This document shows positions 9,900 to 20,751 of a DNA stretch of 64,000 nt, piece by piece. Position 1 is the first letter of the stretch, and every line of letters begins with the position of its first letter. A program made the position numbers and the translations under genes. The stretch is taken from contig NC_053194.1 of the NCBI RefSeq assembly GCF_905163445.1, forward strand, positions 17,154,921-17,218,920, written 5' to 3'. The notes beneath the pieces were generated by a model. The model was not told the DNA's origin. It made no database searches and worked only from the letters and a program-made list of their open reading frames with translations. Source of the stretch: Pararge aegeria (lineage: Eukaryota; Arthropoda; Insecta; Lepidoptera; Nymphalidae).

Positions 9900-10305
9900 T
9901 AGCTTAGGTACTGTGCGCGTGTCGGTGCTTTATCTTCAATAGGGTTGTCATAAGTAAACACTTAAAATGTTTTGAATTCGTTGGAAAAATAAATATGCTT
10001 CTTTTGTTTTAATATTTTTACAGGGTGATTCCTTATGAAATATACGTATGCACCCTTCAACTGTATTTCGTAATTCGGTTACACGTTGTATATTAAGAAG
10101 ACTGCGTTTTTTTTGCTAAAGACCCGCTCTTTCAATCACTGTTACTTCCTGTTAGCAATCGCTACTATGATAACGTTCATTTTGCAAACTTCAAAAGATT
10201 TCCAGTGACGAAATTCAAAAAGCTCTGATACTCGTGCCCCGGGGCGTTATATCCGGTTTAGCAAAGCTGCAACTCAAAAGGGTTATATTTTCTATTTTAT
10301 TTACA
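9900..10305. repeat. Diverged repeat, first copy (second at 11040-11251 plus 11690-11790)
   Basis: Contains ataaagggttgtcataagta-like sequence, cacttaaaatgttttgaatt, ttatgaaatatac, ttacacgttgt.tattaaga, then further on aaaaagctct, gccccggggcgtt, tatccgg and caaaagggttat. The same words in the same order occur at 11040-11251 and 11690-11790, with roughly 85% match in the best part by eye. No coding capacity is seen. Confidence 0.5.
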
Positions 10306-10524
10306 AACTTTTAATATTACAATAACTAATTATAACATTTTAAGATGATTCAAATAATTGGTGTCCACCGTCTCCACTTTTCAGCTCGAAACACAACCAG
10401 GGACTACAACCAGTCTAACTAGACCGTGGTAACAAGTAACCTCTAAGAATTCATCGTTATCCACCCATTACATATCTAATACAGGATATTAGTATGAGAA
10501 GAGAATGAAAGAGAGTGAGAATGA

Positions 10525-10610
10525 GAAGAGTTTCCGCGCTGGCCAAATGCGGATTGGTAGACTTCATACACCTCTAAGAACATTTTGGAGAACTCTTAGG
10601 CATACAGCTT
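10525..10610 (-). repeat. SINE-B internal fragment
   Basis: Reads gctggccaaatgcggattgg, tagacttcatacacct, agaacattttggagaactct, the reverse complement of the SINE-B middle (agttctccataatgttctc, then ccaatccgcactgggccag). Both ends are missing. Confidence 0.6.
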
Positions 10611-11030
10611 TTCGGAGAAGACAGCGCCGAAGAGCTGGCGCTGACCGCGCTCATTCACCTGCTCAATAGTCCCAGACGAAGGGACATCAGGGTCTACCTT
10701 CGACCCGGGGAAGACAGCCGCCTGCTAAATGCTGAAGCAAAGTAAACTCACAGCGACGTACCTACATGAGATCGGGAATCATTCTGACCGGGACGAGCTA
10801 TAAGCGTTGTGCAAGGGAGGCACCGGTGCGTTCCTTGGAGATCCCGGAGCCTCCCAATATGTACTGAGGCTGGCTACCGAGGGGGTTTTAGTGGGTAGAA
10901 ACAACCACATAACCCGAATTCTCCTGCAGAGAATCGAGAATCTTTTAAGATTTCCCCCCGTCAACAAAAAAAAGGCATTCAGGTTTCCTGACAATCTATT
11001 TGTTATGTTAGGGTTATAGCATTTATATCA
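10611..11030. other. GC-richer unidentified stretch, probable repeat
   Basis: Base composition is higher in G and C than the neighbours, with runs such as ggcaccggtgcgttccttgg, gatcccggagcctcccaat and cccgaattctcctgcagaga. I have seen similar words in lepidopteran repeats but cannot name a family. Open frames of about 70 codons exist on both strands (10779-10994, 10807-11019), and I do not trust either. Confidence 0.3.
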
Positions 11031-11039
11031 AACCCACAC

Positions 11040-11251
11040 CAATAATCTGACATTTAGAGGCATCGTGTCTATCTATTTTCTTCAATAAGGTTGTCATAAG
11101 TAAATATTTAAAATGTTTTCAATTCGTTTGTATGGAAAAATAAATATTCTTCTTTTGATTTCTTTTTTTTGACAGGGCATTTCTTATGAAATATACTTAT
11201 GCACTTCAACGGTATTTCGTTATTTGGTTACACGTTGTTTATTAAGAAGAA
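11040..11251. repeat. Diverged repeat, second copy, part 1
   Basis: Matches 9900-10105 in order: ataaggttgtcataagtaaa, tatttaaaatgttttcaatt, cttatgaaatata, ttacacgttgtttattaaga. It has small insertions relative to the first copy. Part 2 lies about 440 bp further on. Confidence 0.5.
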
Positions 11252-11689
11252 AATGGCTAAATGGCTCAGCTTTGCCGGTGAGGTGGGTAATAACTAGTCA
11301 AGATAATTCAATGATTATAAATTCCTAAAGTTATACTTCCCAGGGCCTCCCAATAATATGAGCACGGCGCTCGCTACTTTCCCAGTAGGGCAACATTGAG
11401 TTATAGGTAGCATATACTTCTTTTTTTTAAATCGATTAGTAGTACAAAAACCTTGGAATATTTTGGACACTGTCCGCAAAAACCAAGAGAACCTGGAAAA
11501 ATGTTGGTAATAGGCAAAGTTGAATAGAAAATACCAAAAGAAGGAAGGCAAACCAAATCAATTCACTCTCGGACCACCTGTCCACATTGCTCTGCACCAT
11601 ACCGCAGACAGGTCAAGATGGTCAACATTGTCAGGGATAGGATATTCCGTGGCAACAGTGAGTTTGTTGATACATAGAGGGTGGGGGTA
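11252..11689. other. No identified gene; insert between parts of a repeat
   Basis: This stretch separates the two parts of the second copy of the 9.9-kb repeat, so it may be an insertion or may have been lost from the first copy. I recognise no family here. Confidence 0.3.
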
Positions 11690-11795
11690 GGCGAAGTACA
11701 AAAAAGCTCTAATATATCCGTACCCCGGGGCATTGTATCCGGCGTTCAAATAGAGGTGCCAGTCCAAAGGGTTATGTTTGATATACATAAAGGTT
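11690..11795. repeat. Diverged repeat, second copy, part 2
   Basis: Words aaaaaagctct, taccccggggcattgtatcc and ccaaagggttatgtttgata correspond to 10220-10305. The minus-strand frame 11558-11896 crossing this stretch is therefore not a credible gene. Confidence 0.45.
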
Positions 11796-12780
11796 TTCTC
11801 ATAACGTACGTACATAATCTTATTCATGATCAAGATGATATAGGATGTGACCTTTTTATTGAATGAGGCTCGGTGACCGAATGTTGACTGCGACAATTTT
11901 TTGCTTGATAGAATTCGCAGTTTGGGATTATTTGATTTTGGGAGCTTTTTGATATTATCCTATTTCTTTGATGTACCTACTTTGGCAATGTTTTTGCTGT
12001 TTGCTGCACCTATTTATTTATTTACGTAGTTTATTTTTTGGCTCAGTCTTACACAATACACAAACCCGAGGTAGCCATCCAGACATTGTTATCGTAAGAT
12101 ATATCGTATATCATAAATACATATATAAGACACAGATACACGTACATATAAGATATCGTATAGATAAGTGTAGGGTTAAGAAGAGACTTTTACTGGAAAC
12201 TTTAAAAACCAAATATAGCTACTTAGATTATAAGTAACTCTGAATCATGTCTTATTCCTGTTAGTAAACAGTTCGTAAACATATTTTGTTCTATTATGTG
12301 CTATAAAAATGGTAATGGAAATCCTACAACGTAATCAAATAAAGAAACAAGAAATAGGAATACCTAAAGGAATATTCCCTTAGAGGCTGCCCTTCAGCCT
12401 TCAGGCCAGATGAGATTAGATTTATAAAATGTAATTTGATTTCAGGTTTAGTGGAAATTCAAATAAGTCATTTCTTATGAAGGTTGCACTTCAATTCATT
12501 TCTAAAACGGTATTGTATTATCTTTTTTTCTGAATGAGACTAGATTTACCTGCGTGTTTTACATCCCTACTTCCTCACTGATGTTATAAATGCGAAAGCT
12601 TCTGAATATAAGAATGACGAATGAAATCATCTTGTCGTATTTATTGATTTATTTAATACATAGGGTTAAATAAGCAGAAAGCTCTCGACCTTGTAGTTCC
12701 TATCATTCAAACAACAACTTTTTATTTACGACTTTAAAAAATTCAGTATCAATTTATTTCATACAACGAAAAACAGCCTT
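11796..12780. other. No recognised feature
   Basis: AT-rich sequence. Around 12455-12520 there is a weak echo (catttcttatgaa, ttgcacttcaa, cggtatt) of the 9.9-kb repeat. Nothing else is identifiable. Confidence 0.3.
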
Positions 12781-13010
12781 TAAGCATAGGTCTTTCCGAG
12801 AGCACGCTGACACACACGCTCCTCAGCCTTTATGATCCAGCCGCTTTCAGGTACCTTATTAAGGTCTGTCCAACGGGCTGGAGGGGTCCCACACTGCGTC
12901 TACCGGTACGCGGTCCCCACTCCAGAGCACGTCTGCCACAATGGCCTTCGATTCTGAGTCATCAACCATCCACTGCCACTGCCTGCTTATTCTTCGAAAA
13001 GAAATCTGAT
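12781..13010 (-). repeat. Unidentified GC-richer repeat remnant
   Basis: On the minus strand one frame gives SGDRVPVDAVWDPSSPLDRP, an unusually clean protein-like phrase, but it is closed by two stops directly afterwards. I recall closely similar phrases from lepidopteran repeat-derived ORFs but cannot name the element. Base composition contrasts with the flanks. Confidence 0.35.
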
Positions 13011-13930
13011 AGAGGGATTCATCAGGGCCGGTCAACATTCGGAAAACAAATAATAAGTCATATGTTGAACTCGTCGATACCCCAACGCCTAAAGACGAAG
13101 GTATTTATAGTCGTAAAAATTTAATAGGCCCGTTTTGACATTGGTGCAATAGAATATAACTTGGAACGAAACTGAAAGAAACAATAAAATAAAAATAAAT
13201 TACATACAGTGTTTTAAAAATTTTGGGACGTTAAATAATATGAAAGAATATATCGCGAGTATTCTTTTTGCGCTTACTTTATAGTAGCATGCAATTTATA
13301 ATTGTTGCAAAACGTCACGAAAACAGTAACGTCTTTTATTTTTTTAGAGTTGTTTTTTTTTTTTTTTTGTACTGAATATCGAAATTAAATATTGTGTAGT
13401 AATCTTTACTGCAAATAATCAGCTTGGTTCTCAAAGCCGCAAATAAAATTGACCACAGTGGGTTCTAAATCTGAGTTGTCGAGTCTTATGGTTCCATAAC
13501 TTGTTACGTCGCGATGACAAATGTCAAAACGGGCCTATTACTTTTTTAAGACTATAATGAGTGTTTCCTACCTGTGATGACGTAAGGTGTGGAAACGTGG
13601 TGGGAGGCCTTGTCAACAAGTATAGAAACAAATATAAAACATGTCATTTATTTAAAATGACATCACACTGTGAAAAGTGTCAAGGGTCCAAAACGAAACT
13701 ATACATATAATCAGCGTAACCGCCACCATGGTCCTCTGTCTCTGTTGTCAACCGCTGCTTCGTGAGTTAAAGTCGACTAGATTGTCTATGTAAAATATTG
13801 AATATTTTATTTATTTTATTTTCCTTTAGTTGGAAAACCAACAGTTATAAATACTAAATACTTGAAAAATTGGTTGACTTAAAACTAATAACAGGTTTCC
13901 ACAGATGTAATTTATAATTTCTTCAAAATA
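13011..13930. other. No recognised gene
   Basis: AT-rich DNA. A phrase near 13130 (taggcccgttttgacattgg) has a reverse-complemented echo near 13518-13540 (tgtcaaaacgggcctatta). The two could be the ends of a ~400-bp inverted-repeat element at about 13120-13545, but I could not define termini. Confidence 0.35.
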
Positions 13931-14150
13931 ATTGTTAAGTCAACATCTCCTGTCGCTTAACAATTATTCATTTTAAAGTCAACATCTCCTGAGGATGCTC
14001 CGGTTTCGGAGAGAAACGTGCGTAGAGGGTATATTGCCGAAGATATGTTGTGTATGGAGCATAAGGATTGAAGAAATTATAAATTACACCACACAGATTG
14101 TCCTGCTTTCAGCGAAGTACAGTAAGTTAAGCTTAATTTTCACAATACAG
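13931..14150 (+). repeat. Repeat-F copy with a duplicated start
   Basis: Words gtcaacatctcctgaggatg, ctccggtttcggagagaaac, gtgcgtagagggtatattgc, cgaagatatgtt, aaggattgaag, ttacaccacacagatt and taagcttaattttcacaata. The opening attgttaagtcaacatctcc also occurs just upstream (13930-13952), so the first ~25 bp are present twice. Confidence 0.7.
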
Positions 14151-14840
14151 AATTAAGAACATACAGAATTGTCATGCACCTTTTATTGCATGCAATGCAA
14201 AACAGTGAAAACGCCCCGCGCACGTCGCACTTAACACCTGCGGAATGTTGCTAGCTCACAAACGTTTTCCATTTTTAGTGCTTCAATATTAGTTGTGTAC
14301 ACGGTTTCTGTATATTCTTATTTCTGTGGTGGATGACCGGCAGATCTTCTTACTCTAACCGCTAAACGGATTTTACTGAAGGCATACACCTGTATGCCTC
14401 CATTATCTGATATCTATCTAGACATTAGATAACGGAGGTGAAGGCAAAAATTCAATTCCCAAGGAGTTTGAAATTTGGACGTAAAACTAAACCTTTACCG
14501 AGTGAAGCCATAGACAAAAGCTTTTGAGTAGACAACGAATTTTGTCATGGTTATTACGATCAAATTAATCCAAAAATGTTCCGTCATTCGCTTCCCGTTT
14601 CCCCGGAAGTCGTCGAACGGGTCACGCTCCCGGAAGTGGCTTCACAGTTCAATTTAAACCCATCAATATTAAACGTATCACTTTAAAAGCTCCATTAATG
14701 CATCAATTTCGTATGCTGTTTATTTTAAATTAGTTTTGTTTTTGAGGTATTAACTGAAATTACCCCATGGAATGGTTAGTCTGCCGTGACCACAATACTC
14801 ACCTTGCAAGCAGGTTCGATTCCTCGTTTAATCCAGTTTA
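14151..14840. other. No recognised gene
   Basis: No gene or known repeat. A weak hairpin (ctccattatct / agataacggag, one mismatch) lies near 14398-14444. Confidence 0.3.
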
Positions 14841-15065
14841 CCGACTTACAAAAAAAGGAAGAGGTTATCAGTTATTCGTTTTTTTTGTTAGCTCAGAAAT
14901 CTGTCATTTATAATCCGATTTAATAAAAAATGTTTCAAAATCTGTTGAAGGTGGCCTGAGGGAATCGAGGGAACTCTTCGAATATTATAAGGATATCAAT
15001 TTTTCACCGGTTTTTCAAGAACGTCAAATTGCTTGGCGGAACTTCTATGTAAAGACAGAATACTT
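14841..15065. repeat. Decayed dispersed repeat
   Basis: The phrase cgacttacaaaaaaaggaag, aggttatcag, followed by a T-run and agctcagaaatctgtcat, resembles a widespread lepidopteran repeat starting ccgacttcaaaaa.gga.gagg. The identification is from memory and the boundaries are uncertain. Confidence 0.35.
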
Positions 15066-15640
15066 TAAATGTTTTTTTTTTTGATTTATAGTCAGTGTCA
15101 TAAAGTACAGTTTAACCTAAAGTAGGATTTTGCTCAGTAAAATGTATAAATCCGTTCTGCTATGGGTTCTCATGCGAACAAAGCCGTAAGCTTAGACTAT
15201 GTAGGTACATTTATAGGGTAAATGCGTATAAAAACAGATAGTTTATCATTACACTGTTAAAGAAAATAGTTCTTTCACTCGCACATAAAGTACAAACCGA
15301 CAATTCATTACTTAGACACGGTCTCTTCAAATTTCATTCATGGATTTTGGAGTGGCGAAAAATTCCTCAATGAAATCGCCATTTCAAATTTCAAATGTAG
15401 AGTAATATGGAATAGCACACAATGATATTTCTTGAGCTTCTTACTATGAAGAGTTATGTTGAAATGAAATAGGTTTTATTGCGTAAGAATTAAAGGATAT
15501 TTTAGGGTGGAGGACGTTATGGACAGTTATCGTGTATGGAGGTATTGGAGTGTGAAAATGTCACCGTATTTAGGTAGCGGCGTCTTTGACTCGTGTTCTT
15601 TTGCGGTGATTTGTGGCCACGAAAATAGAGGTTTTCTGTT
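15066..15640. other. No recognised feature
   Basis: AT-rich. The plus-strand frame 15507-15695 ends inside a repeat and carries no domain. Confidence 0.3.
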
Positions 15641-15730
15641 TATAAAATTACTAGCTAATGCCAATTTTCTTCGTCCGCGTTCCTCCGCGAGATGAAAAGT
15701 AGCCTGTGTTACTCTTCATCCTTTAAAAAA
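15641..15730 (+). repeat. Helitron-like / Lep repeat fragment
   Basis: actagctaatgccaatttt followed by cttcgtccgcgttcctccgc and agtagcctgtgttactcttc. The CTAGCTG.TGCC..ACTTCGTC.GCG opening recurs at 25530, 30446 and, inverted, at the end of 62190-62480. The class is inferred from memory. Confidence 0.45.
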
Positions 15731-16173
15731 ATTAAATCGATTAGTTTGCTTAGTTAAGGCGTAAAGTAAGGTCAATCAAACTGTTTAAAATAATACAAAA
15801 TCTATACAATACTACTGTAATACATATACACATATTATATAACAGTAATATTTGTTTATTCTAATCAATTCTCTGTCGTAGCGCTGGGACGACGCAAATT
15901 TAAACGATTTTAATTTTTTTTCTAATATTTTGAGTAGCCACTTAAAGGTATTCACAGCATTTACTACAAAACGACCGATTTTAAAACGACAAAGTGTAAT
16001 AATAGTAACATAGTATTAGAAAATGCAGAACGTCATATTTCGGTATAGGTTTTTTAAATGTTTTTGTTAATATAATAAAAAAGGGGAATCTTTTCATTCT
16101 ATAAAAGTCCACTGATGGTCTAAAAGCCTCTAAATATTGGATAGAAGGCGTTACTTTGTGAAAATCCATAATA
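15731..16173. other. No recognised feature
   Basis: AT-rich. A minus-strand frame at 15981-16169 has no domain. Confidence 0.3.
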
Positions 16174-16205
16174 TATTATGAAAATTAAGCTTAATTTTCA
16201 TAATA
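16174..16205. repeat. Perfect 32-bp palindrome centred on AAGCTT
   Basis: The two 16-bp halves (tattatgaaaattaag and its exact reverse complement) meet at an AAGCTT centre with no loop. The half site matches the 3' edge of repeat-F (ttaagcttaattttca), so this is probably two repeat-F ends joined. Confidence 0.85.
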
Positions 16206-17125
16206 CTAAAAGTCTCTGCCAACGGAAGGGGTTTGCCCATAACTTAGTTACCTAAACCTTCGTAGTTCTATTTTACTTTGCAGGAAACTTTTCGAAACTT
16301 TAACCAAGTCCAGTAGTATCTAACGAAATCTCTGAGCTAATGGACACACGTGACGTGTACCTTCACCCTGTACGATCAGAACTAGCAACGCCCCCTCTAA
16401 TTGATTGCATAACCGTCCTTACATCCCATTCAGACACTGCTTCATTCACGAGAGTCATTTGACATGCGGCGACAAATAGCCTCGCAAGACGCTATTCTTA
16501 TAGCCCAGCAAACTTCCAAATGCATCCAAAAAGAAGGTCGGTAAGCAACTTACGTCTTTATTCTACCGTTGAATAAAAGCGAGTTGCATTTTTACAGACA
16601 AATATAGTTTGTGTTATCGCGAATTTATTTGCTACGTTATTATAACCTTTATTACTGTACTCTTAAGGTTATTTTTGTCTTTTGTTAATAGCAAAAGTAA
16701 AATAAAATGACACGGTGTTATCTTATTATATTTATAATGTATTGTGTAGAGGAATTTCATGCATGCCTCCGATTTTTTTTTTGGAAATTTTAAAGCGTTA
16801 AGTCAGACACATTGTCGCCTTTTATAGTATTTGAGAGCTACTTGTGATTGTAAAGATGAATGGAATGGAATTTAGTATGGTGAATGATTATGAATGAGCG
16901 ATTGATTTTTTATTTTTAATCGTTTAGCGAATTTAATAGGGACTTGGTATTTGGCAGATGTTTTGATTTTATTTTGATCCTTAGAGTCGAAGAAATATTC
17001 TGAAAACATTTTCATTTTAAACTGTTGTAACAGTTTACATTTCCCGACAAATTGTATGTGTTTTTTTTGTGCCTGTTTTTCTATTCTCTGTACTTTTGAA
17101 TGATGTATTGGTAAAGTAATGAAAA
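16206..17125. other. No recognised feature
   Basis: AT-rich. No gene, SINE head or LINE tail recognised. Confidence 0.3.
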
Positions 17126-17158
17126 TTCAAATTCAAATTCATTTATTTCAAGTAGGCA
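17126..17158 (-). repeat. LINE-E extreme 3' end fragment
   Basis: attcaaattcatttatttca followed by agtaggc is the terminal LINE-E sequence (compare 35728-35770). It stops abruptly where a SINE-B begins. Confidence 0.55.
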
Positions 17159-17159
17159 A

Positions 17160-17460
17160 TGAGCGGTTATAGCATAGTGGTCAGGACTTCAACTTCACCT
17201 TCAGTGGGCCGAGTTCGAATCCCAGCACGCCACCTCTAACTTTTCTTAGTTATATGCGTATTACCAATTATAAATAACACTTGCTTCAACGGTGAAAAAA
17301 ATCCGGGAGGAACCCTGCATGCCTGGGAGTTCTCCATAATGTTCTCTAAGGCGTGTGGAGTCCACCAAACCGCACTGGGCCAGCGTGGTGGACAACAGCG
17401 TAAACCCTGGAAACCCGAGCCCTGTTGTGGGCCGATAATCGGTTGATATGATGATTGTAA
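17160..17460 (+). repeat. SINE-B, nearly complete
   Basis: tRNA-like head with an A-box-like ttatagcatagtggtcagga and the B-box gagttcgaatccca. The body follows with acgtgcgt-like sequence, agttctccataatgttctct, aaggcgtgtggagtccacca, actgggccagcgtggtgga and gggccgataatcggttgata, then an ATG-rich tail. Head-to-tail order is complete and transcription would be by polymerase III. Confidence 0.8.
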
Positions 17461-17547
17461 AATTACTTTCACTTATTCATTAGCAAAGGTATCAAACAAT
17501 ATCCACATTAAATCCATACTAAATAAATAATAAATAGCTAAATATTT

Positions 17548-17735
17548 TAATACTAGCCCCAAAGTAAGCGTAGCTTGTGATATGGGTACTAAGATAACTA
17601 ATGAATATAATATACACCCAGACACTTAAAAATATTCACTTTCATCATTCACACAAACATTCTCAAGTTGAGGGAATCGAACCCGCGACCTTGGATTCAG
17701 AAAGCAGGGTCGCTGCCGACTGCGCCATTCGTCTG
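17548..17735 (-). repeat. SINE-C copy
   Basis: Starts tagccccaaagtaagcgtag, passes acacccagacactt and atcattcacacaaacattct, and ends in the head: gaatcgaacccgcgacc, agcagggtcgctgccgactg, cgccattcg. Both Pol III boxes are readable on the minus strand. Confidence 0.8.
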
Positions 17736-17749
17736 TGTGTACGAATATA

Positions 17750-17905
17750 AACATATTATGTACATATTATAAATGTGTAATTGTGTTTGTTTGTTTGCCC
17801 TTACTTTTCCTCCTAACTTAGAAACTGATCGACTTTATTTTTGACATAGAGTTAATAAACGTGGATGAAAAACGCGGTTAACGTGCAATGCAAAAAGCTC
17901 TTTTT
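17750..17905 (+). repeat. Helitron-like repeat fragment
   Basis: attataaatgtgtaattgtg, then a TTTG repeat, cttacttttcctcctaact, agaaactgatcgactttatt and aacgtggatgaaaaacgcgg. The layout matches the 19546-19760 element but the CTAG end is lost. Confidence 0.45.
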
Positions 17906-18686
17906 AATGTAGTTTTTATTTTTATGTATTCTACGTCAGTTCAGTCCTTGAGTCATAAGTGAAGATGCCGTCTAAGTTTGTAACGGGCTAACCTGTTGGA
18001 CGATATGGCAGTCCAAATAAGCCATACTCCTTATTATATCAACAATGTAATAAAAGCATATGATCCCATGTGGTAAGTGGAAAATCCTTAAGGATACCAT
18101 TCTTCGCAGGTAATGTAAGGAAAATGCCCTCCAAACCTGAATCTATCAATCGTGAGGCGTAAGTGTTAAGTCTCATGTCCTTGAAATTACCTAAGCAACC
18201 ACGGCAGACGAAAACACACCAAGTCTTCTTGTTGACATATTTACTTCCCCGGAAGAAACGTTAAGAAAAAAGCTGTACTGATAAACGTGCAATAATTTAA
18301 TTTAACTTAAGTAAATTGGTAAAAAAAACGATAGATAAAATTTCTTTGAGTACACCTATATACCTGTAAGAAATATAAGGTAGCTCTATCACAAGGTGGC
18401 GAGAGAGAGAAATAGATGGAAAAGGATAGAGGAGGCCTATGTCAAAAAATGGGCATTCGAATTGACGTAAAATACCTAACATTGACATACAACGATTTTA
18501 TAAATGACAGAAGATGATTGTAAAATTTGAAGATGATTGTAAAATTTTGACCTACACACACTGACTGAAATTATAATGAATAAATTTATTTATTACTATG
18601 TACGACTGAAAATTGTTATGCGGAAACACGAATACGCATGTTTTAAAGTTTTAATAAAGGCTTTATTATTATTATTATCACAAGGT
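17906..18686. other. No recognised feature
   Basis: AT-rich. Frames such as 18297-18488 (minus) carry no domain. Confidence 0.3.
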
Positions 18687-18862
18687 GCCTTAAGAATTAT
18701 TCATTGTAAAGGCAACATCTAGTGAGGATGCTCCGGTTTCGGAAAGAAACGTGCGTTGTGGGTACATTGCTGAAGATCTGTTTGGTGTGGAGTAAAAGGA
18801 TTGAAGTTATTATAAATTACACCATACAGTCACAGATTCTCCTGCTTTTCGCGGACCTTTAT
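18687..18862 (+). repeat. Repeat-F copy
   Basis: attattcattgtaaaggcaa, catctagtgaggatgctccg, gtttcggaaagaaacgtgcg, attgctgaagatctgtttgg, tgtggagtaaaaggattgaa and ctcctgcttttcgcgga, in the standard order. The 3' AAGCTT edge is absent. Confidence 0.75.
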
Positions 18863-19545
18863 CATCGTTATAGGCCCAGAGTCATATTCGATTAAATCTA
18901 CCTTCACGACGGTACTTTTGTCCGTGAATCTATACAAACTAATAATATAATAGCCATAATTTGCTGCCTATCAATGCCTCACATATCAACAATAACACCC
19001 TCCTCTGCGAGACGCAGGCATCGTCCGACGCAAACATCTGTCTATCGACACAGCCGGGCGTCCATTTACCGCGTCATTAAACCTGATCGAGACACGCTTT
19101 CCACTTATTATCCATTTTTATATCATTTCTATAATAAATTTTATGCCAAATAAAATTCTTGGCCCCGCCTTTTACTAATAAAATACAGTCTCCATACAAG
19201 ATTCGGCGTTAATCGTCAAAAAAAGTTGTGTTTTTGTAAAAGGAACCTCTCTGCGTGAAATTGTTGGATCTTTTGTTAGTTTATTGATAAATTTGTGGCG
19301 AACACGGGGGTTTTATGCTAGTTTTATGTAATTTTGCGGTGGGGTGATCGAAATTTCGATGGTTTTTTTCGCACGCTAAGTACCTACCATAGTGTGTGAC
19401 GTTGAGTGCCTTGTTATTTTATACGAGCACTCGAAATAATTGATAGTTTAGAGAGTACTTACTAACGTTTGATTATAAAGTGTTGATAAACCCACCACTT
19501 TGAAACATGATTAAAAACTTTTTCGTTCACAAACTACAAACTATT
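18863..19545. other. No recognised feature
   Basis: No gene. 18990-19090 is somewhat GC-richer (cacagccgggcgtccattta) but has no open frame or known repeat. Confidence 0.3.
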
Positions 19546-19760
19546 TCTTACTAATATTATAAATGCGAAAGCGTATTTGTTTGTTCGTTTGTCCTTCACG
19601 CAATAACTAAGCATGAAATCAACTTGTTTTTTGACGTAGTAGTTAGTTGAAAACACGAACAGTAACATATAACTTTTTATCCTCTAGTAAAATAAACGGT
19701 TCCCACAGGATTTGTAAAAAACTGTAATAAACGCGGACGAAAGCCGCGGACAACATCTAG
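19546..19760 (+). mobile_element. Short non-autonomous Helitron-like element
   Basis: About 215 bp from TC (19546) through ttactaatattataaatgcg, a tttgtttgttcgtttgtcc microsatellite, cacgcaataactaagcatga, tatccyctagtaaaa-like sequence, aacgcggacgaaagccgcgg and acaacatctag, ending CTAG at 19760. A 5' TC and a 3' CTRR preceded by a short GC hairpin (gcggacgaaagccgcgg) fit Helitron ends. The host A|T insertion dinucleotide is not clear, since T precedes the TC. Confidence 0.55.
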
Positions 19761-20014
19761 TTGTATAATTACTCATAATATTTATTCTGTGAACAATATT
19801 TTTTGTAGTTCACTAAAGAAATAAATCAGGCTGGTGTAGCTCTCGGCGGCTTTGCCTCAGGCTTGATGGATCACGCACGTGACCTCTGCAAAATACATTA
19901 CCACTTAATTAGTGTTTGTTGGTACGCGTAGGTCGAGTGTTTGAGATTAATGAAGCCGAAATAATGATAATATTATGTTGTTTACGTCTCGCACCGCCAT
20001 GTTAGCTTAATAAG

Positions 20015-20065
20015 TGTCAAAGTCAAAGTCAAAGTCAAAAATTTCTTTATTCAAATAGGCACATA
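20015..20065 (-). repeat. LINE-D 3' tail, left part of an interrupted copy
   Basis: Tandem aaagtc, then atttctttattcaaataggc and acata. The copy continues at 20179 after an inserted LINE-H end. Confidence 0.75.
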
Positions 20066-20178
20066 AATCGCTATGTAGCGATAAGGCCGCCAAATTGTAT
20101 ACGTTGTTTTGTTATACTTTTCTTTTTGTTATATGTACTTTTTGTGGTATGCAATAAAAGTATATGCATTCATTCATT
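20066..20178 (+). mobile_element. 5'-truncated LINE-H insertion
   Basis: Begins aatcgctatgtagcgataag, passes gccgccaaattgtatac and gtatgcaataaaagtatatg, and ends in an (ATTC)n tail. It splits a LINE-D tail of opposite orientation and is flanked by cacata on both sides (20060-20065 and 20179-20184), a likely target-site duplication. The CTATGTAGCG word and a reverse-complemented (GAAT)n tail recur at 24288-24480. Confidence 0.7.
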
Positions 20179-20430
20179 CACATAGATGGCACTTTTGATG
20201 CGTACGTTACATGTAAAATATGACGTGAAATGATGGCGATAACTAAATTCGCCAACTTAAAACTAAAGCTACGAGGGTTCCAAACGCGCGCTGGTCTAAA
20301 AAGAAGCCCTCAACAAACTTAGCCCTTTTTTTCTTTCGTTATCACCATCTCACATTGTCATTTACATTTACAACTGAATGTCACCATTTTTATTTTTACA
20401 AGTAAGGTTGTCTAAGATTTAGAAATAAAG
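20179..20430 (-). repeat. LINE-D 3' tail, right part of an interrupted copy
   Basis: Continues cacatagatggcacttttga, tgcgtacgtta, gatggcgataactaaattcg, agctacgagggttccaaacg, gctggtctaaaaagaagccc and ttatcaccatctcacattgt. No coding sequence is retained. Confidence 0.75.
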
Positions 20431-20751
20431 CAATATATGATTTAACATTCTCATTATAGTAATATTCTTAAACGTTGTTGTATCTATGAGGCTCATGTGA
20501 CTTTTGTGGATGTACGGCTACGGCGGCTTTTTAAAGATTTTCACTTTCATCTCTTGCAAGACAGAATCATAATTATATTTATGGTATATAAATAAATAAA
20601 TAATAAAATAAAAAAGCCTTTTAGTCCATGCAAATAATATTACAAACATAGTAAAAAAAAGAATGAAGTAAAAAAAAAATAGTGTCTATAAAGTTTACAT
20701 TACAATTTCGTTTTAACATTTTATTTTCTTTTAAGAATTAATTTATTATTG
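20431..20751. other. No recognised feature
   Basis: AT-rich spacer between LINE tails, with A-runs. No gene or repeat head seen. Confidence 0.3.

Noticed and set aside
11558..11896. 112-codon minus-strand frame
   Set aside because: It runs through a diverged dispersed repeat and has no domain.
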